Assembly (NCBI RefSeq): GCF_003470665.1
Contig: NZ_QRJZ01000001.1
Location: forward strand, 199,401 to 263,400
Length of the DNA: 64,000 nucleotides
DNA from: Collinsella sp. AM17-1
Lineage (GTDB): Bacteria; Actinomycetota; Coriobacteriia; Coriobacteriales; Coriobacteriaceae
Reading direction: 5' to 3'
The notes beneath the pieces were generated by a model. It made no database searches. It saw nothing but the letters and a program-made list of their open reading frames with translations, and was not told the origin of the DNA. Made by a program: the position numbers and the translations under genes. This document shows positions 8,358 through 15,154 of this stretch, one piece after another (position 1 is the stretch's first letter; each line of letters starts with the position of its first letter).

Positions 8358-8576
8358 TTAGAGGTAGCTGCGCAGCCAATCGGGCATGTTGGAATCGTCG
8401 ATGGACCACGAATCTTCCTCGTGTTCGCTTTCCTCCCAGTTACTTTCGTCACCATCGAAGAACTTGCGCCTGTTGCACTTGTACTTGACTACGGTGTCGC
8501 CTTCGCGACGGTACTCGTTCCAGTAGTAGTTTTGTTTTCCATACCCGTCCCATTCTTGCGTTCTGTAGATGACCAT
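8358..8576 (-). CDS. Small acidic aromatic-rich protein
   Basis: The gene encodes 72 residues starting [20 protein letters not shown] and ending in an acidic tail with [10 protein letters not shown]. It is rich in Tyr, Trp, Asp and Glu, soluble, and has no cysteine motif beyond a single Cys. An AGGT ribosome site lies 6 bp before the ATG. The next upstream gene ends 15 bp away on the same strand, so it is the last gene of the MerR-led operon. I do not know the family. A DNA-mimic or metal-binding role would fit the charge but is speculation. Confidence 0.65.
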   Translation of the reverse strand: MVIYRTQEWDGYGKQNYYWNEYRREGDTVVKYKCNRRKFFDGDESNWEESEHEEDSWSIDDSNMPDWLRSYL

Positions 8577-8591
8577 GGTGGTACCTTTCGT

Positions 8592-8771
8592 TTATGCGCA
8601 CATTTGCGTGACGAGCATGACCTGGCCGATGGCGTGCAAGACGCGGACTACTACCGCACATGCTAGCAGCGCCATGAGCAAGCGGGGTATCCGCTTCTCC
8701 TCGCGGCTGTTCTCGCCACCGAAAAGGCCTGTGCGGGTCTTCTTTTCGATTGCTGTCTGGCTGTGCCCCAT
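8592..8771 (-). CDS. Small single-pass membrane protein
   Basis: This 59-codon gene starts at the ATG at 8771, 6 bp after a CGGAG ribosome site, and encodes MGHSQTAIEKKTRTGLFGGE then a basic stretch and one hydrophobic helix (LLMALLACAVVVRVLHAIG). It has a charged cytoplasmic N-terminus and a short C-terminal tail. It lies between the 153-residue membrane protein upstream and the 72-residue acidic protein downstream, all on the minus strand. The function is unknown. Its conserved-looking ribosome site and position in a run of same-strand genes support it as real. Confidence 0.65.
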   Translation of the reverse strand: MGHSQTAIEKKTRTGLFGGENSREEKRIPRLLMALLACAVVVRVLHAIGQVMLVTQMCA

Positions 8772-8814
8772 TCGTTGCTCCGTTTCTCTTGCGATTATTG
8801 AGTCTTCCAGGGGG

Positions 8815-9276
8815 TTATGCCGCTCGGCGGTAGAGTCTCGTCTGGGGCCTTACGATGGTCTGGCCTTCGGCGAGGTCGACCCCGAGGGCAACCGCGTACG
8901 AGACCGCGTCCGGCGAGGCGTGCCGGTTTTCGGGCAGCTTGCGGAGAAACCAGTCGACGTTCACGACCTTCGGCTGTGTGACGACCGTCTCCACGGCGGG
9001 CGGAACGGCTGCCTGGGCAACCACCTTGGCTGCTCCGTCGGCGATGGCCTTTGAGCCCTTTGCCGCCGATGCGGGCGATATCGCAGACAGGTCGAGCTTA
9101 CTGCTCACGAGCAGGGCGATGCCGATTCCGACGGCTGCGGCGGCTATGCCCGTCACCATCCTGGTGGCGATCTTTTTCTTCGGGTGGCTCTTTTCGGCAG
9201 CAGAGGCGTCGACCTCTCTGACATCATCGATCGCCCGGTCGTCATTCCTGGTCTTGTTGTGCTTGCCTTCCTTCAT
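8815..9276 (-). CDS. Single-pass membrane protein, unknown
   Basis: The 153-residue protein has a charged N-terminal 37 residues, a transmembrane helix MVTGIAAAAVGIGIALLVSS, an Ala-rich linker and a C-terminal folded part reading VNVDWFLRKLPENRHASPDA. The topology suggests a small extracytoplasmic or wall-facing domain on a membrane anchor. Its start overlaps the end of the MerR-type gene by 35 bp, so the two are probably translated together. No known domain is recognised. Conserved co-location with a MerR regulator suggests a membrane stress or conjugation-related module, but that is inference. Confidence 0.65.
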   Translation of the reverse strand: MKEGKHNKTRNDDRAIDDVREVDASAAEKSHPKKKIATRMVTGIAAAAVGIGIALLVSSKLDLSAISPASAAKGSKAIADGAAKVVAQAAVPPAVETVVTQPKVVNVDWFLRKLPENRHASPDAVSYAVALGVDLAEGQTIVRPQTRLYRRAA

Positions 9277-10150
9277 CTTCCTTCTCCTTCCAATTACTTA
9301 TCGCATAATGTGTCATTGCCTTATTTATGAAATCAAACGCACCTTGTCCGATTCCTATTTCCAAAAAGAGCTCTAGATACTGGTCTTCAAGCAGCTTGTT
9401 CCATAGGAGCCAGGCAAACATCTCGGCGTGCTCCTTCGCCTCATCTGGCGTTTGCCTACCCGTCAGCTGCAATAAATTGCCGAGCACCTGCTGTATCAGC
9501 GGAGAATCGGGGGCTAAGACTTCCTCGGCGCTTGCAGAATCGATGCTCGCGAAATCGCGTTCCAGCTTTTCTTCGACAGCCGCGTTGTTTTCGATAAGCC
9601 TCAGGCTTGACAGGTCGGGTGCATCAAGAAGCGCGTTGCAGAAATCCTCTGAGCCTATTCCCAGCTTTTCTTGAAATGTCGATTCGAATTCCGAATCGTC
9701 TATCGGGCAGCCTATGTCGATGAGAAGGGCCTTCGTCGAGTCGACCAGCGCTTCCGCCAGGCGCTTCCGCAGAAGTGCTTGGACCGCCTCCTTCGGGTTT
9801 CGCCCATGGGATGCCCTGTTGAGCTCCTTGCAGAACTTGAGCTGCCTGTCCAACTCTTGGCGCTTCGCAGTTAGTTCCTCCAGCTGTCTTTCGGTTATTT
9901 CCTCGAACGGCTGCTCGGCGCTTTCCATCTCATCAAAGGCCCTCTTGATGGAGGTCAGGCTATAGCCCATTTTCTGGTATTGACCTACGAGGGCAACTTT
10001 CAGCACATCCTCCTCATCGAAGAAACGCCTGCCTTGTCTGCTGTCCTCGGGGCAAAAGATGAAGTAACGTGAATCGTGTTTGTCGCATATCTGCTGGATG
10101 TTGTCCCTTTTAACGCCAGTCATCCTTGATACGTCTTTTATTCGCCACAT
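9242..10150 (-). CDS. MerR-family regulator
   Basis: The 302-residue protein starts with MWRIKDVSRMTGVKRDNIQQ, a MerR-type winged helix-turn-helix, followed by a wing with FFDEEDVLKVALVGQYQKMG and a coiled-coil dimer helix (residues about 85-115). The long C-terminal 190 residues are helical, and the pattern of an acidic body ending AMTHYAISNWKEKEDEG recalls effector domains of TipA-like regulators. A perfect AAGGAGGT ribosome site lies 6 bp before the ATG. A 23-bp inverted repeat just upstream is a good autoregulatory operator. It heads a minus-strand run of four genes down to 8358, which it probably controls. The effector is unknown. Confidence 0.8.
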   Translation of the reverse strand: MWRIKDVSRMTGVKRDNIQQICDKHDSRYFIFCPEDSRQGRRFFDEEDVLKVALVGQYQKMGYSLTSIKRAFDEMESAEQPFEEITERQLEELTAKRQELDRQLKFCKELNRASHGRNPKEAVQALLRKRLAEALVDSTKALLIDIGCPIDDSEFESTFQEKLGIGSEDFCNALLDAPDLSSLRLIENNAAVEEKLERDFASIDSASAEEVLAPDSPLIQQVLGNLLQLTGRQTPDEAKEHAEMFAWLLWNKLLEDQYLELFLEIGIGQGAFDFINKAMTHYAISNWKEKEDEGRQAQQDQE

Positions 10151-10187
10151 GGTCTTACCTCCTTGAATGGAGAATAAGGTATGCCCA

Positions 10188-10210
10188 AACTGTCATCCTA
10201 TTAGACAGTT
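10188..10210 (-). promoter_or_regulatory. Operator-like inverted repeat upstream of MerR gene
   Basis: AACTGTC at 10188-10194 and GACAGTT at 10204-10210 form an inverted repeat with a 9-base spacer, 38 bp upstream of the MerR-type start codon. MerR proteins bind such repeats in long-spacer promoters, so this is the likely autoregulatory site. Confidence 0.65.
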
Positions 10211-10316
10211 CAAAAAATCAAATAAATAGCTCTTTGCTTTTCAACTGCCGCCCTATTTGTGACCATCCGAGAAGATGTACGGCAGCAAGGGCTGCGTTTT
10301 GTTCGGGAGGTTTCGC

Positions 10317-10560
10317 ATGGAGTCGATCGCGGTGGCGCTCATAGGCGGGGCGATGACGCTCGTTGGGGGTGGTTCTCCCCATCTCGCGAAGTTGCGCCGT
10401 GATGGAGGTGAAGAACGACGAGTTGACGAAGCGTGTCAAGAATCACAACTGCCTGGTTGCGCGCACCTGTCGCCTGGAGCAGAACGTGGCCGTGATCCGT
10501 CGCGACGTGGAGTCGCTCGATGAGAAGATGGGCGATGAACGAGTTTCTGACGAGCAACAC
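10317..10560 (+). pseudogene. Frameshifted small prophage protein
   Basis: The frame starts MESIAVALIGGAMTLVGGG after a GGGAGG ribosome site, then shifts near 10360-10400 into MEVKNDELTKRVKNHNCLVA and RTCRLEQNVAVIRRDVESLD. An N-terminal membrane helix followed by a coiled coil with the phrase KHN.L..RTY.LEQ is typical of the small proteins encoded beside holin and endolysin genes in phages of Gram-positive bacteria. The next remnant is an amidase piece, which fits a lysis cassette. It is broken by at least one frameshift. Confidence 0.65.
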
Positions 10561-10605
10561 CTGGGAATGATGCCTACTGCACTCCCGTGGTGCCAGGGGT
10601 GTTTG

Positions 10606-10722
10606 ATGAATATCGTCATTGTGCATTACACGGCGACGAGTGCGAGCGCACGCAACAACCTGCTGTACTTTTCGCGATTCGCCGCGGGCGCATAGGCACA
10701 CTACTTCATCTATAAGGAGATC
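10606..10722 (+). pseudogene. Endolysin (amidase) N-terminal remnant
   Basis: The frame reads MNIVIVHYTATSASARNNLL then YFSRFAAGA, an in-frame TAG, and AHYFIYKE. VxHYTAT and the downstream AHYFI are hallmarks of the amidase_2/PGRP N-acetylmuramoyl-L-alanine amidase fold, the second containing a zinc-ligand region. It is cut directly by an IS3 transposase fragment at about 10723. It follows the holin-neighbour remnant, so a prophage lysis cassette once lay here. Confidence 0.65.
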
Positions 10723-10725
10723 TTG

Positions 10726-11007
10726 ATGCGGCCGCCCGTTTACGAGCGCGAGATTAGCCCGTCCATGGGTTCGATATCTTCGCCGTGGGACAACACGGCC
10801 ACGAAGTCGCTCATGGGACTGGTCAAATCGCAGTGCGTGCACGCGCGGGCCTACGAGACGCGGGGAGAAGCCACGCCAGGTTTGTTCAAGCATATCGAGT
10901 CCGTACGCAATCGCGCGAGGGTGCACACGGCGCTGGGGGATTAGGGCCCCGTGGAATTCGGGGAGGCCAACTGGCCGGAGGACGAAGACCGCCCGAAGGC
11001 GGCATAG
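10726..11007 (+). pseudogene. IS3-family transposase OrfB, C-terminal remnant
   Basis: The frame encodes SPSMGSISSPWDNTATKSLM then GLVKSQCVHARAYETRGEA, FNRAR-like NRARVHTALG, a TAG at 10942-10944, and PVEFGEANWPEDEDRPKAA. This is the end of the DDE integrase core of IS3-family OrfB. The usual Glu of the catalytic triad (ATESLMG in relatives) reads Lys here, and a stop interrupts the end, so it is inactive. No terminal inverted repeat is evident. A matching OrfA start fragment lies at 20353. Confidence 0.75.
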
Positions 11008-11047
11008 AAGGTGTCAATGGAATCGTGAGGAGATTCAAATTCGCGAC

Positions 11048-11437
11048 GTGAGCAACGCTAATCGTTCCGCGAACGCCCTTCACTCCAAGTTCTATGTATG
11101 TCCAGTGTGCGGCAACGTGCTCTCCGTCACTGGAGGGGCTGTCGTCTCGCGCTGAGGGATCGTGCTGCCGCCGCTTGAGGCCGAGCCAGCCGAGGGGAAG
11201 CACGCCATAGACGTATAATTCGTGGAGGACGAGCTGCATGTGTCGCTGGCGCACCCTATGTCGAAAGAGCACCACGTGTCGTTCATCGTCGCCGTCTCGC
11301 CTGACCGGATGCAGACCGTCAAGCTCTACCCGGAGGGCGACGCTGCAGCAAGGTTCGGGAGGTCTAGGGTGCTCGATGCGTGCGTCTAATGCAGCTGGCA
11401 CGAGCTATAGTGCTATCCCGTTTGTCCAATGTGCTAG
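11048..11437 (+). pseudogene. Superoxide reductase/desulfoferrodoxin-like gene with four in-frame stops
   Basis: One uninterrupted frame reads KFYVCPVCGNVLSVTGGAVV and, after stops, ELHVSLAHPMSKEHHVSFIV and SPDRMQTVKLYPEGDAAARF. The CPVCGN knuckle and the HPMxxEHxxSFI segment match the metal sites of desulfoferrodoxin-type superoxide reductases. Stops lie at 11153 (TGA), 11216 (TAA), 11387 (TAA) and 11408 (TAG), with no frameshift. The gene has decayed by point mutation only. An ancestor would have detoxified superoxide in this anaerobe. The ORF can be opened at the GTG at 11048. Confidence 0.6.
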
Positions 11438-11654
11438 TCAGGGACCCTTCTCGAGGCTCAAGAAGGAGATTCGATCGCTCTCCTGCGAGAAGACTCACCG
11501 AGTGGGAGTAGGGCTTTAGCCCATTTCATCTAGTCTCATCCTGCACGTCTAGTCGCGGTGGTTAGCAACCAGTGCCCCTGTATTGGACGAAGCCACCGGG
11601 ACTTTTGGGGAGTAACAGATGCAAATAAGCCCCGAGACCTTCGGATTTCGGGGC
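11438..11654. other. Non-coding stretch with junction motif
   Basis: No gene is supported. The GTGGGAGTA motif (11502-11510) is followed by the small palindrome GGGCTTTAGCCC, echoing the copy at 7311 (GGGAGTAAGGGTTTATCCC). This suggests the repeated unit extends at least 20 bp past the guaA-like part at these two sites. Confidence 0.4.
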
Positions 11655-11660
11655 TTATTT
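11623..11660. terminator. Bidirectional terminator hairpin
   Basis: AAATAAGCCCCGA and its exact complement TCGGGGCTTATTT form a 13-bp stem around a 12-base loop, with A- and T-rich ends that would work in either direction. It ends the small minus-strand frame at 11655-11810. Confidence 0.75.
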
Positions 11661-11810
11661 CATGGGTGTTAACCTGCGGAAATACTCTTCGGTCAACGCT
11701 TTGAGAGTGATGCGTTGCGACTCGCTGCCAAGAGGGGCGACTAGATGCCAAAGCGAGAAGAGTATTTTCATCGCGTTTCTTGGCCGCAAACGCGTTTTGA
11801 CCTGAGTCAT
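11655..11810 (-). CDS. Small basic protein, doubtful
   Basis: A 51-codon frame from the ATG at 11810 encodes MTQVKTRLRPRNAMKILFSL and ends LKALTEEYFRRLTPMK. The stop codon lies inside a strong terminator hairpin, which is where a real gene would end. The ribosome site is weak: the start is preceded by the direct repeat GTGACTAC twice within 22 bp. It may be the 3' end of a lost gene rather than a complete one. No family is recognised. Confidence 0.3.
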   Translation of the reverse strand: MTQVKTRLRPRNAMKILFSLWHLVAPLGSESQRITLKALTEEYFRRLTPMK

Positions 11811-11974
11811 GTAGTCACTTTGTAGTCACCCCGCCTTTCCGGCCTCCCTTTTTGCAAAACCGCAGGTAGGAGCGAAGATTGACAAATCGTGAAAATCCGC
11901 GATTCCCGGCGATTTCGGGCTCTTTTTAGCCCACGAAAACCAGCAATAGTAATGCGAGAGTGACGATTCCGTGC
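11811..11974. other. Non-coding stretch with GTGACTAC repeats
   Basis: Nothing coding is supported. Two direct copies of TGTAGTCAC (at about 11810 and 11820) lie at the junction with the defence island and could be a recombination remnant. The rest is AT-richer than the flanks. Confidence 0.3.
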
Positions 11975-12001
11975 AAAGAAAGGGGACGCCGCAGCGTCCC
12001 C
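11975..12001 (-). terminator. Terminator of the XRE regulator gene
   Basis: On the minus strand GGGGACGC pairs with GCGTCCCC around TGCG, followed by TTTCTTT. It lies 22 bp after the stop of the gene at 12023-12448. Confidence 0.8.
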
Positions 12002-12022
12002 AGAAGCGCTCTATACCCTGCT

Positions 12023-12448
12023 CTAGCCCCTGAAGCGAGCCTTCCAGGCCTCGTAGTCGTCCTCGTCGATCTCGCCCGCCGCGAGCTGGTCCCTCATGCG
12101 CTTCCACGCTTTGAGGGCCTGCGCGGCCTTCTGCGAGCCCTCCTCCTTGGGGTCGGGCGCCACGGCCACGCCGTCTCCGGTGACGACGGGCATGAGGCCG
12201 AGCTCCCTCTCGTAGCGGAAGAGCACCTCCAGGGCGCCGCGCACGCCACTCACGCCTATCTCGCGTATGGAGTCGGCAGAGACGTCCAGGGCCTCCGCGA
12301 TGCGCCCTATCCGCTGGTCGCCGGACGTCCGGATGCCGCGCTCGTAGTTGCGGATGGCGGACTCGGTGAGCCCCACCTCGTCAGCGATCTCCCTCTGCGT
12401 CATGCCGCCCTCGTTGCGGTGCCTGCGTATGCGCGCGCCTATCGTCAT
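12023..12448 (-). CDS. XRE-type helix-turn-helix regulator with SHOCT-like tail
   Basis: From the ATG at 12448 the protein is 141 residues. MTIGARIRRHRNEGGMTQRE and IADEVGLTESAIRNYERGIR form the lambda-repressor-type DNA-binding domain. The C-terminal 40 residues (KAWKRMRDQLAAGEIDEDDY followed by EAWKARF) look like a SHOCT-type short helical motif. An upstream-extended start is possible but would overlap the divergent gene's ribosome site. It is divergent from the YraN-like gene with a 49-bp shared promoter region, and probably regulates itself and that neighbour, or the defence island beyond. Confidence 0.8.
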   Translation of the reverse strand: MTIGARIRRHRNEGGMTQREIADEVGLTESAIRNYERGIRTSGDQRIGRIAEALDVSADSIREIGVSGVRGALEVLFRYERELGLMPVVTGDGVAVAPDPKEEGSQKAAQALKAWKRMRDQLAAGEIDEDDYEAWKARFRG

Positions 12449-12497
12449 CTTTCCCAAGGCGCGCCACCGGGGCGGACCGGGAGCTAAGGAGGACATC

Positions 12498-13097
12498 ATG
12501 GAAGCCATCGACGCCAAGGCCAAGAAGGGCATCAGGGTCTACCTCGAACGTAGGGGCTTCGAGATTCTGGAGGAAGACTGGGCGCACGTCGGCGACGTAG
12601 CCGACTTCATCGCCCGCGACGAGGACGACCTGGTCTTTATTCACTGCCAGATCACGCAGAACGGCGGCGAGGGATTCCCCGAGGAGGACGCGGACCGCGC
12701 GGCGCTCGAACGGCTGGCGGCGGCCTACCTCGCTGAGTACCTGGACTCCGAGGACATCCGGATCAGGTTCGACGTCGTGAGCATGCTCATCGTCGGTGAG
12801 AGCCGGGCGCTTCTCCGCCACCATCTCAATGCGCTCGGCCGCTCTAAGCGCAGGGCGCCCCCGGGAGCTTCGGCTCCCGGGGGCGCTAGCTCTAAAGGCT
12901 GCTTGTTCTGTCTACCGCGCAATGATGACGGTGACGAATCCCGGGATTATCTTCTCGAGGTCACGCTTGAGACCAGTTGGGTTTCGGACAAGTCTACCTG
13001 GGTCATAGATGAAGCAGAAAAGCCGCTCGCATCCTGGATGCTCTCTGTACTGAGGAATGTCGATGCTCAACTCCTCGCCAAGCTCCTTGTCACGTAG
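12498..13097 (+). CDS. YraN/UPF0102-like protein with altered catalytic motif and suspect C-terminus
   Basis: The start ATG at 12498 follows a perfect AAGGAGG by 6 bp. Residues 1-117 (AKKGIRVYLERRGFEILEED then VGDVADFIARDEDDLVFIHC) match the UPF0102 nuclease-like fold. The usual catalytic FVEVK reads FIHCQ, so the Glu and Lys are lost while the Asp is kept. After residue 117 (LNALGRSK) the frame runs through a perfect 14-bp hairpin (12855-12886) and then antisense through the opposite nuclease gene. The last 80 residues are therefore probably a readthrough created by a lost stop or frameshift near 12845. It is likely an inactive or DNA-binding relative. Confidence 0.65.
   Translation: MEAIDAKAKKGIRVYLERRGFEILEEDWAHVGDVADFIARDEDDLVFIHCQITQNGGEGFPEEDADRAALERLAAAYLAEYLDSEDIRIRFDVVSMLIVGESRALLRHHLNALGRSKRRAPPGASAPGGASSKGCLFCLPRNDDGDESRDYLLEVTLETSWVSDKSTWVIDEAEKPLASWMLSVLRNVDAQLLAKLLVT
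12855..12886. terminator. Bidirectional hairpin between convergent genes
   Basis: A perfect 14-bp GC-rich stem (GCGCCCCCGGGAGC) closed by the stable tetraloop TTCG lies between the YraN-like and the DpnII/MboI-type nuclease genes. It has no clear T-run, but its position between converging genes makes a terminator role likely. Confidence 0.65.
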
Positions 13098-13676
13098 GCC
13101 ATCACGTGTCATCTTCACCTCAATGAAGCGCGCTTCGTCTTTGAGATAGAAATCCGTGCGCGAGTTCTTTCCAGCAAAGCCGGGCACCGCCTCCTCAGCG
13201 CGTACGTCATCAAAGTAGGCTAGGCAGATTGATCTGAGAAGGTCTTGGACGTCGTATTCATCATTGATCGCAAAACCATCTCTACCAGCATGTCTACGAT
13301 TGATGGAAGCAACGACGTCGGGGAACCTGTCCAATATTTGCTCAATGACAATGTCACCGTCGCTATCATTTGAGTCTTCAAGGACGATGAAGCCTTGCTG
13401 TATTCCCTCCAAAGTTCCCTGGAGAAGTCCCTGCCATTGTCTTGCAATCCCTGTGTGGTCGTTAGCCTTCTTCTCAAGGTCTTTCATCGCGTCCTGCTGA
13501 GACTCGGGAAGTAGCTCATGGAGCGCAATGGATGCCTTCGCTCTCCAGGGGCTAAATAGCTCAGACTTAACATAAGGTGCTCCGATTACGCCTTCGATAT
13601 AGTGCGAAGTAGCAAGAACTATCTCGCCCTCTTTGATCAACAACTCAAGCTTCGCGATGGCGTCATCTTTATTCAT
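12912..13676 (-). CDS. DpnII/MboI-type PD-(D/E)XK restriction endonuclease
   Basis: From the ATG at 13676 (MNKDDAIAKLELLIKEGE) the protein has 254 residues. The C-terminal half holds EYDVQDLLRSICLAYFDDVR, GKNSRTDFYLKDEARFIEVK and SIDIPQYREHPGCERLFCFI. The D...EVK pair is the metal-binding PD-(D/E)XK site of the REase_DpnII-MboI family. Its start overlaps the stop of the DUF6508 gene by 8 bp, so it is the last gene of the McrBC operon. No partner methyltransferase is intact, so if active it must be gated, perhaps by McrB. The family is clear; the joint function is inferred. Confidence 0.85.
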   Translation of the reverse strand: MNKDDAIAKLELLIKEGEIVLATSHYIEGVIGAPYVKSELFSPWRAKASIALHELLPESQQDAMKDLEKKANDHTGIARQWQGLLQGTLEGIQQGFIVLEDSNDSDGDIVIEQILDRFPDVVASINRRHAGRDGFAINDEYDVQDLLRSICLAYFDDVRAEEAVPGFAGKNSRTDFYLKDEARFIEVKMTRDGLRDKELGEELSIDIPQYREHPGCERLFCFIYDPGRLVRNPTGLKRDLEKIIPGFVTVIIAR

Positions 13677-14106
13677 ATCGCACTTCATTCCCGTCTCGCC
13701 CATCAATCTCTTTCAACCTCAACAGCCAGCGTCTCATACTCCCGTCCCCAAAGAAGCCGAGCAGAGCTCCGTCGCAGAAACGCTCTGCTCTCACGGCTCC
13801 GAGCAGAAGCGCCATCACCGCTTGGCCGTCGAGTTCCGATACATCTGCCCCAGACATTGCCTGGCTGCCCCACTCGAGTCCGTTGCGTTCAAGTATGTTG
13901 CGGTAATGCGTGAGCTCGTACTCGGGATGCTCGTCGACGAAGTCGTAGATTGCTTGTTCAACGTCAGCAACCGTCGTTCCGTAATTCACGTAGGGTATCT
14001 TGATTGGGTCGTCCATGGTGCCCTTGCTCTCTCGGTCTACGACCCAGTTGCCAAATCCCTCGGCATTCTCAATCGCGGGCAGATGTTTTGTCAGGCTCTC
14101 AAACAT
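13669..14106 (-). CDS. DUF6508 protein in McrBC operon
   Basis: From the ATG at 14106 (MFESLTKHLPAIENAEGFGN) the protein has 145 residues. FGNWVVDRESKGTMDDPIKI and PYVNYGTTV, followed by GQAVMALLLGAVRAERFCDG, match the DUF6508 family of unknown function, usually found in mobile and defence contexts. It starts 8 bp inside the mcrC end (TATGTTTGA) and its own end overlaps the nuclease start in the same way. All four proteins are therefore translated as a unit. A helper or regulatory role for the restriction complex is inference. Confidence 0.8.
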   Translation of the reverse strand: MFESLTKHLPAIENAEGFGNWVVDRESKGTMDDPIKIPYVNYGTTVADVEQAIYDFVDEHPEYELTHYRNILERNGLEWGSQAMSGADVSELDGQAVMALLLGAVRAERFCDGALLGFFGDGSMRRWLLRLKEIDGRDGNEVRYE

Positions 14107-15154
14107 AAGCCGCCTCTTTTGAGAAATGAGCTTCAGCAATACCGTCGAGCTGCGAACGTATTGTCTCGAAGGGCTGGTTCAGGTCCAATGTCCTCACGCT
14201 TATCTGGTTACCGCTCATCTGATACACGCCATCAGGCTGCGCGTCTTCGTCGGTCTTGGCGTAGAGCAGCATGCCCGACACGCTATGCTGGTCGTGAGTG
14301 CTGGCGAGCTCCGCTTCCTTGTTCTTCACGTAGGTGAAGATCTGGTACAGGTTGCCGGAGTGGACGCTTTGCTTGTCGAACTGCTGTTGCGTCGTGTGGC
14401 TGTAGTACTTCGCGTCGATGATGAGGACGGTCCTGCCCCGTGTGAGCGTTATGTCGGTGTGCATGGCGGGGAGCATGTCATTGAAGCCATCGTCGAGCGC
14501 CCAGCTGATGTACGGCGCCCCTGCGGAAAGCTCTGGGTGCTCGCGTCTGTAGTACTCGAGGATGAACTTCTCGTACAAGTGGCTCATTCTCTGCTCGTCG
14601 AGGAAGTCCATCATGCGGAGGCTCCCGCTCTCCCGCGTCTGGAGGAGGCCCTTCACGACCAGCCAGCATACGTTCATGAGCATGCGATAAGTCTGGTTGT
14701 TCCGGTCGAAGCGCATGTGCCAGTCTTCGCCCGAAAGGTTCACGCCTTCCACGTCCACGAAGTACGGAAGCAGCCGTCTAAGTGCCTTCTTGCGCGCCTT
14801 GTCGATGTCCGAGCGAACCAAGAGCATGATCGTCGCTTTGAGGATGCGGTTCATGCGCGTGTCCGTGCTGAACTCGTCGTAGCTGCAAACCAGCTGCCTG
14901 CGCAGAATCGAGCGCGCCTTCAGAGACTCGGAAAGTTCAATCTTGCCCCTCGGTGAGGAGAGCATGTCCTCGCGGTCGACGTACTCTCGGCCAAGGCCGC
15001 GCTTGAGCTGCAGGCTCACGCCCCGTGACAGTATCTCGGCGAGGAGGTCGGCAGTGTTGTCGAACTCCTCGGCTGTGATGTCGCGGTAGCCCTGCCCCTG
15101 CAGCGTCTGGAACGTGTAGGCGAGCATGTGGTAGATGTTCTGTATCCGGATCAC
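14099..15154 (-). CDS. mcrC: McrC-family nuclease subunit
   Basis: The likely start is the GTG at 15154, which overlaps the mcrB stop as GTGA and gives the family's usual N-terminus (M/V)IRIQNIYHMLAYTFQ. Of the 351 residues, the N-terminal two thirds contact McrB and the C-terminal part carries the PD-(D/E)XK site MHTDITLTRGRTVLIIDAKY. McrBC is a GTP-driven type IV restriction system that cuts modified DNA: McrB recognises the base and McrC stimulates hydrolysis and cleaves. An ATG 10 codons further upstream is possible but would lengthen the overlap with mcrB. Confidence 0.9.
   Translation of the reverse strand: MIRIQNIYHMLAYTFQTLQGQGYRDITAEEFDNTADLLAEILSRGVSLQLKRGLGREYVDREDMLSSPRGKIELSESLKARSILRRQLVCSYDEFSTDTRMNRILKATIMLLVRSDIDKARKKALRRLLPYFVDVEGVNLSGEDWHMRFDRNNQTYRMLMNVCWLVVKGLLQTRESGSLRMMDFLDEQRMSHLYEKFILEYYRREHPELSAGAPYISWALDDGFNDMLPAMHTDITLTRGRTVLIIDAKYYSHTTQQQFDKQSVHSGNLYQIFTYVKNKEAELASTHDQHSVSGMLLYAKTDEDAQPDGVYQMSGNQISVRTLDLNQPFETIRSQLDGIAEAHFSKEAAYV

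Noticed and set aside
7956-8666. 236-codon plus-strand frame
   Set aside because: Its second half is antisense to two small minus-strand genes with good ribosome sites, and the first half shows only scattered protein-like pieces.
10339-10926. 195-codon minus-strand frame
   Set aside because: Antisense to recognisable prophage and IS3 remnants on the plus strand.
11048-11437. TGA at 11153 in a cysteine-like position as selenocysteine codon
   Set aside because: The same frame has TAA twice and TAG once, so ordinary decay explains it; no SECIS-like element was seen.
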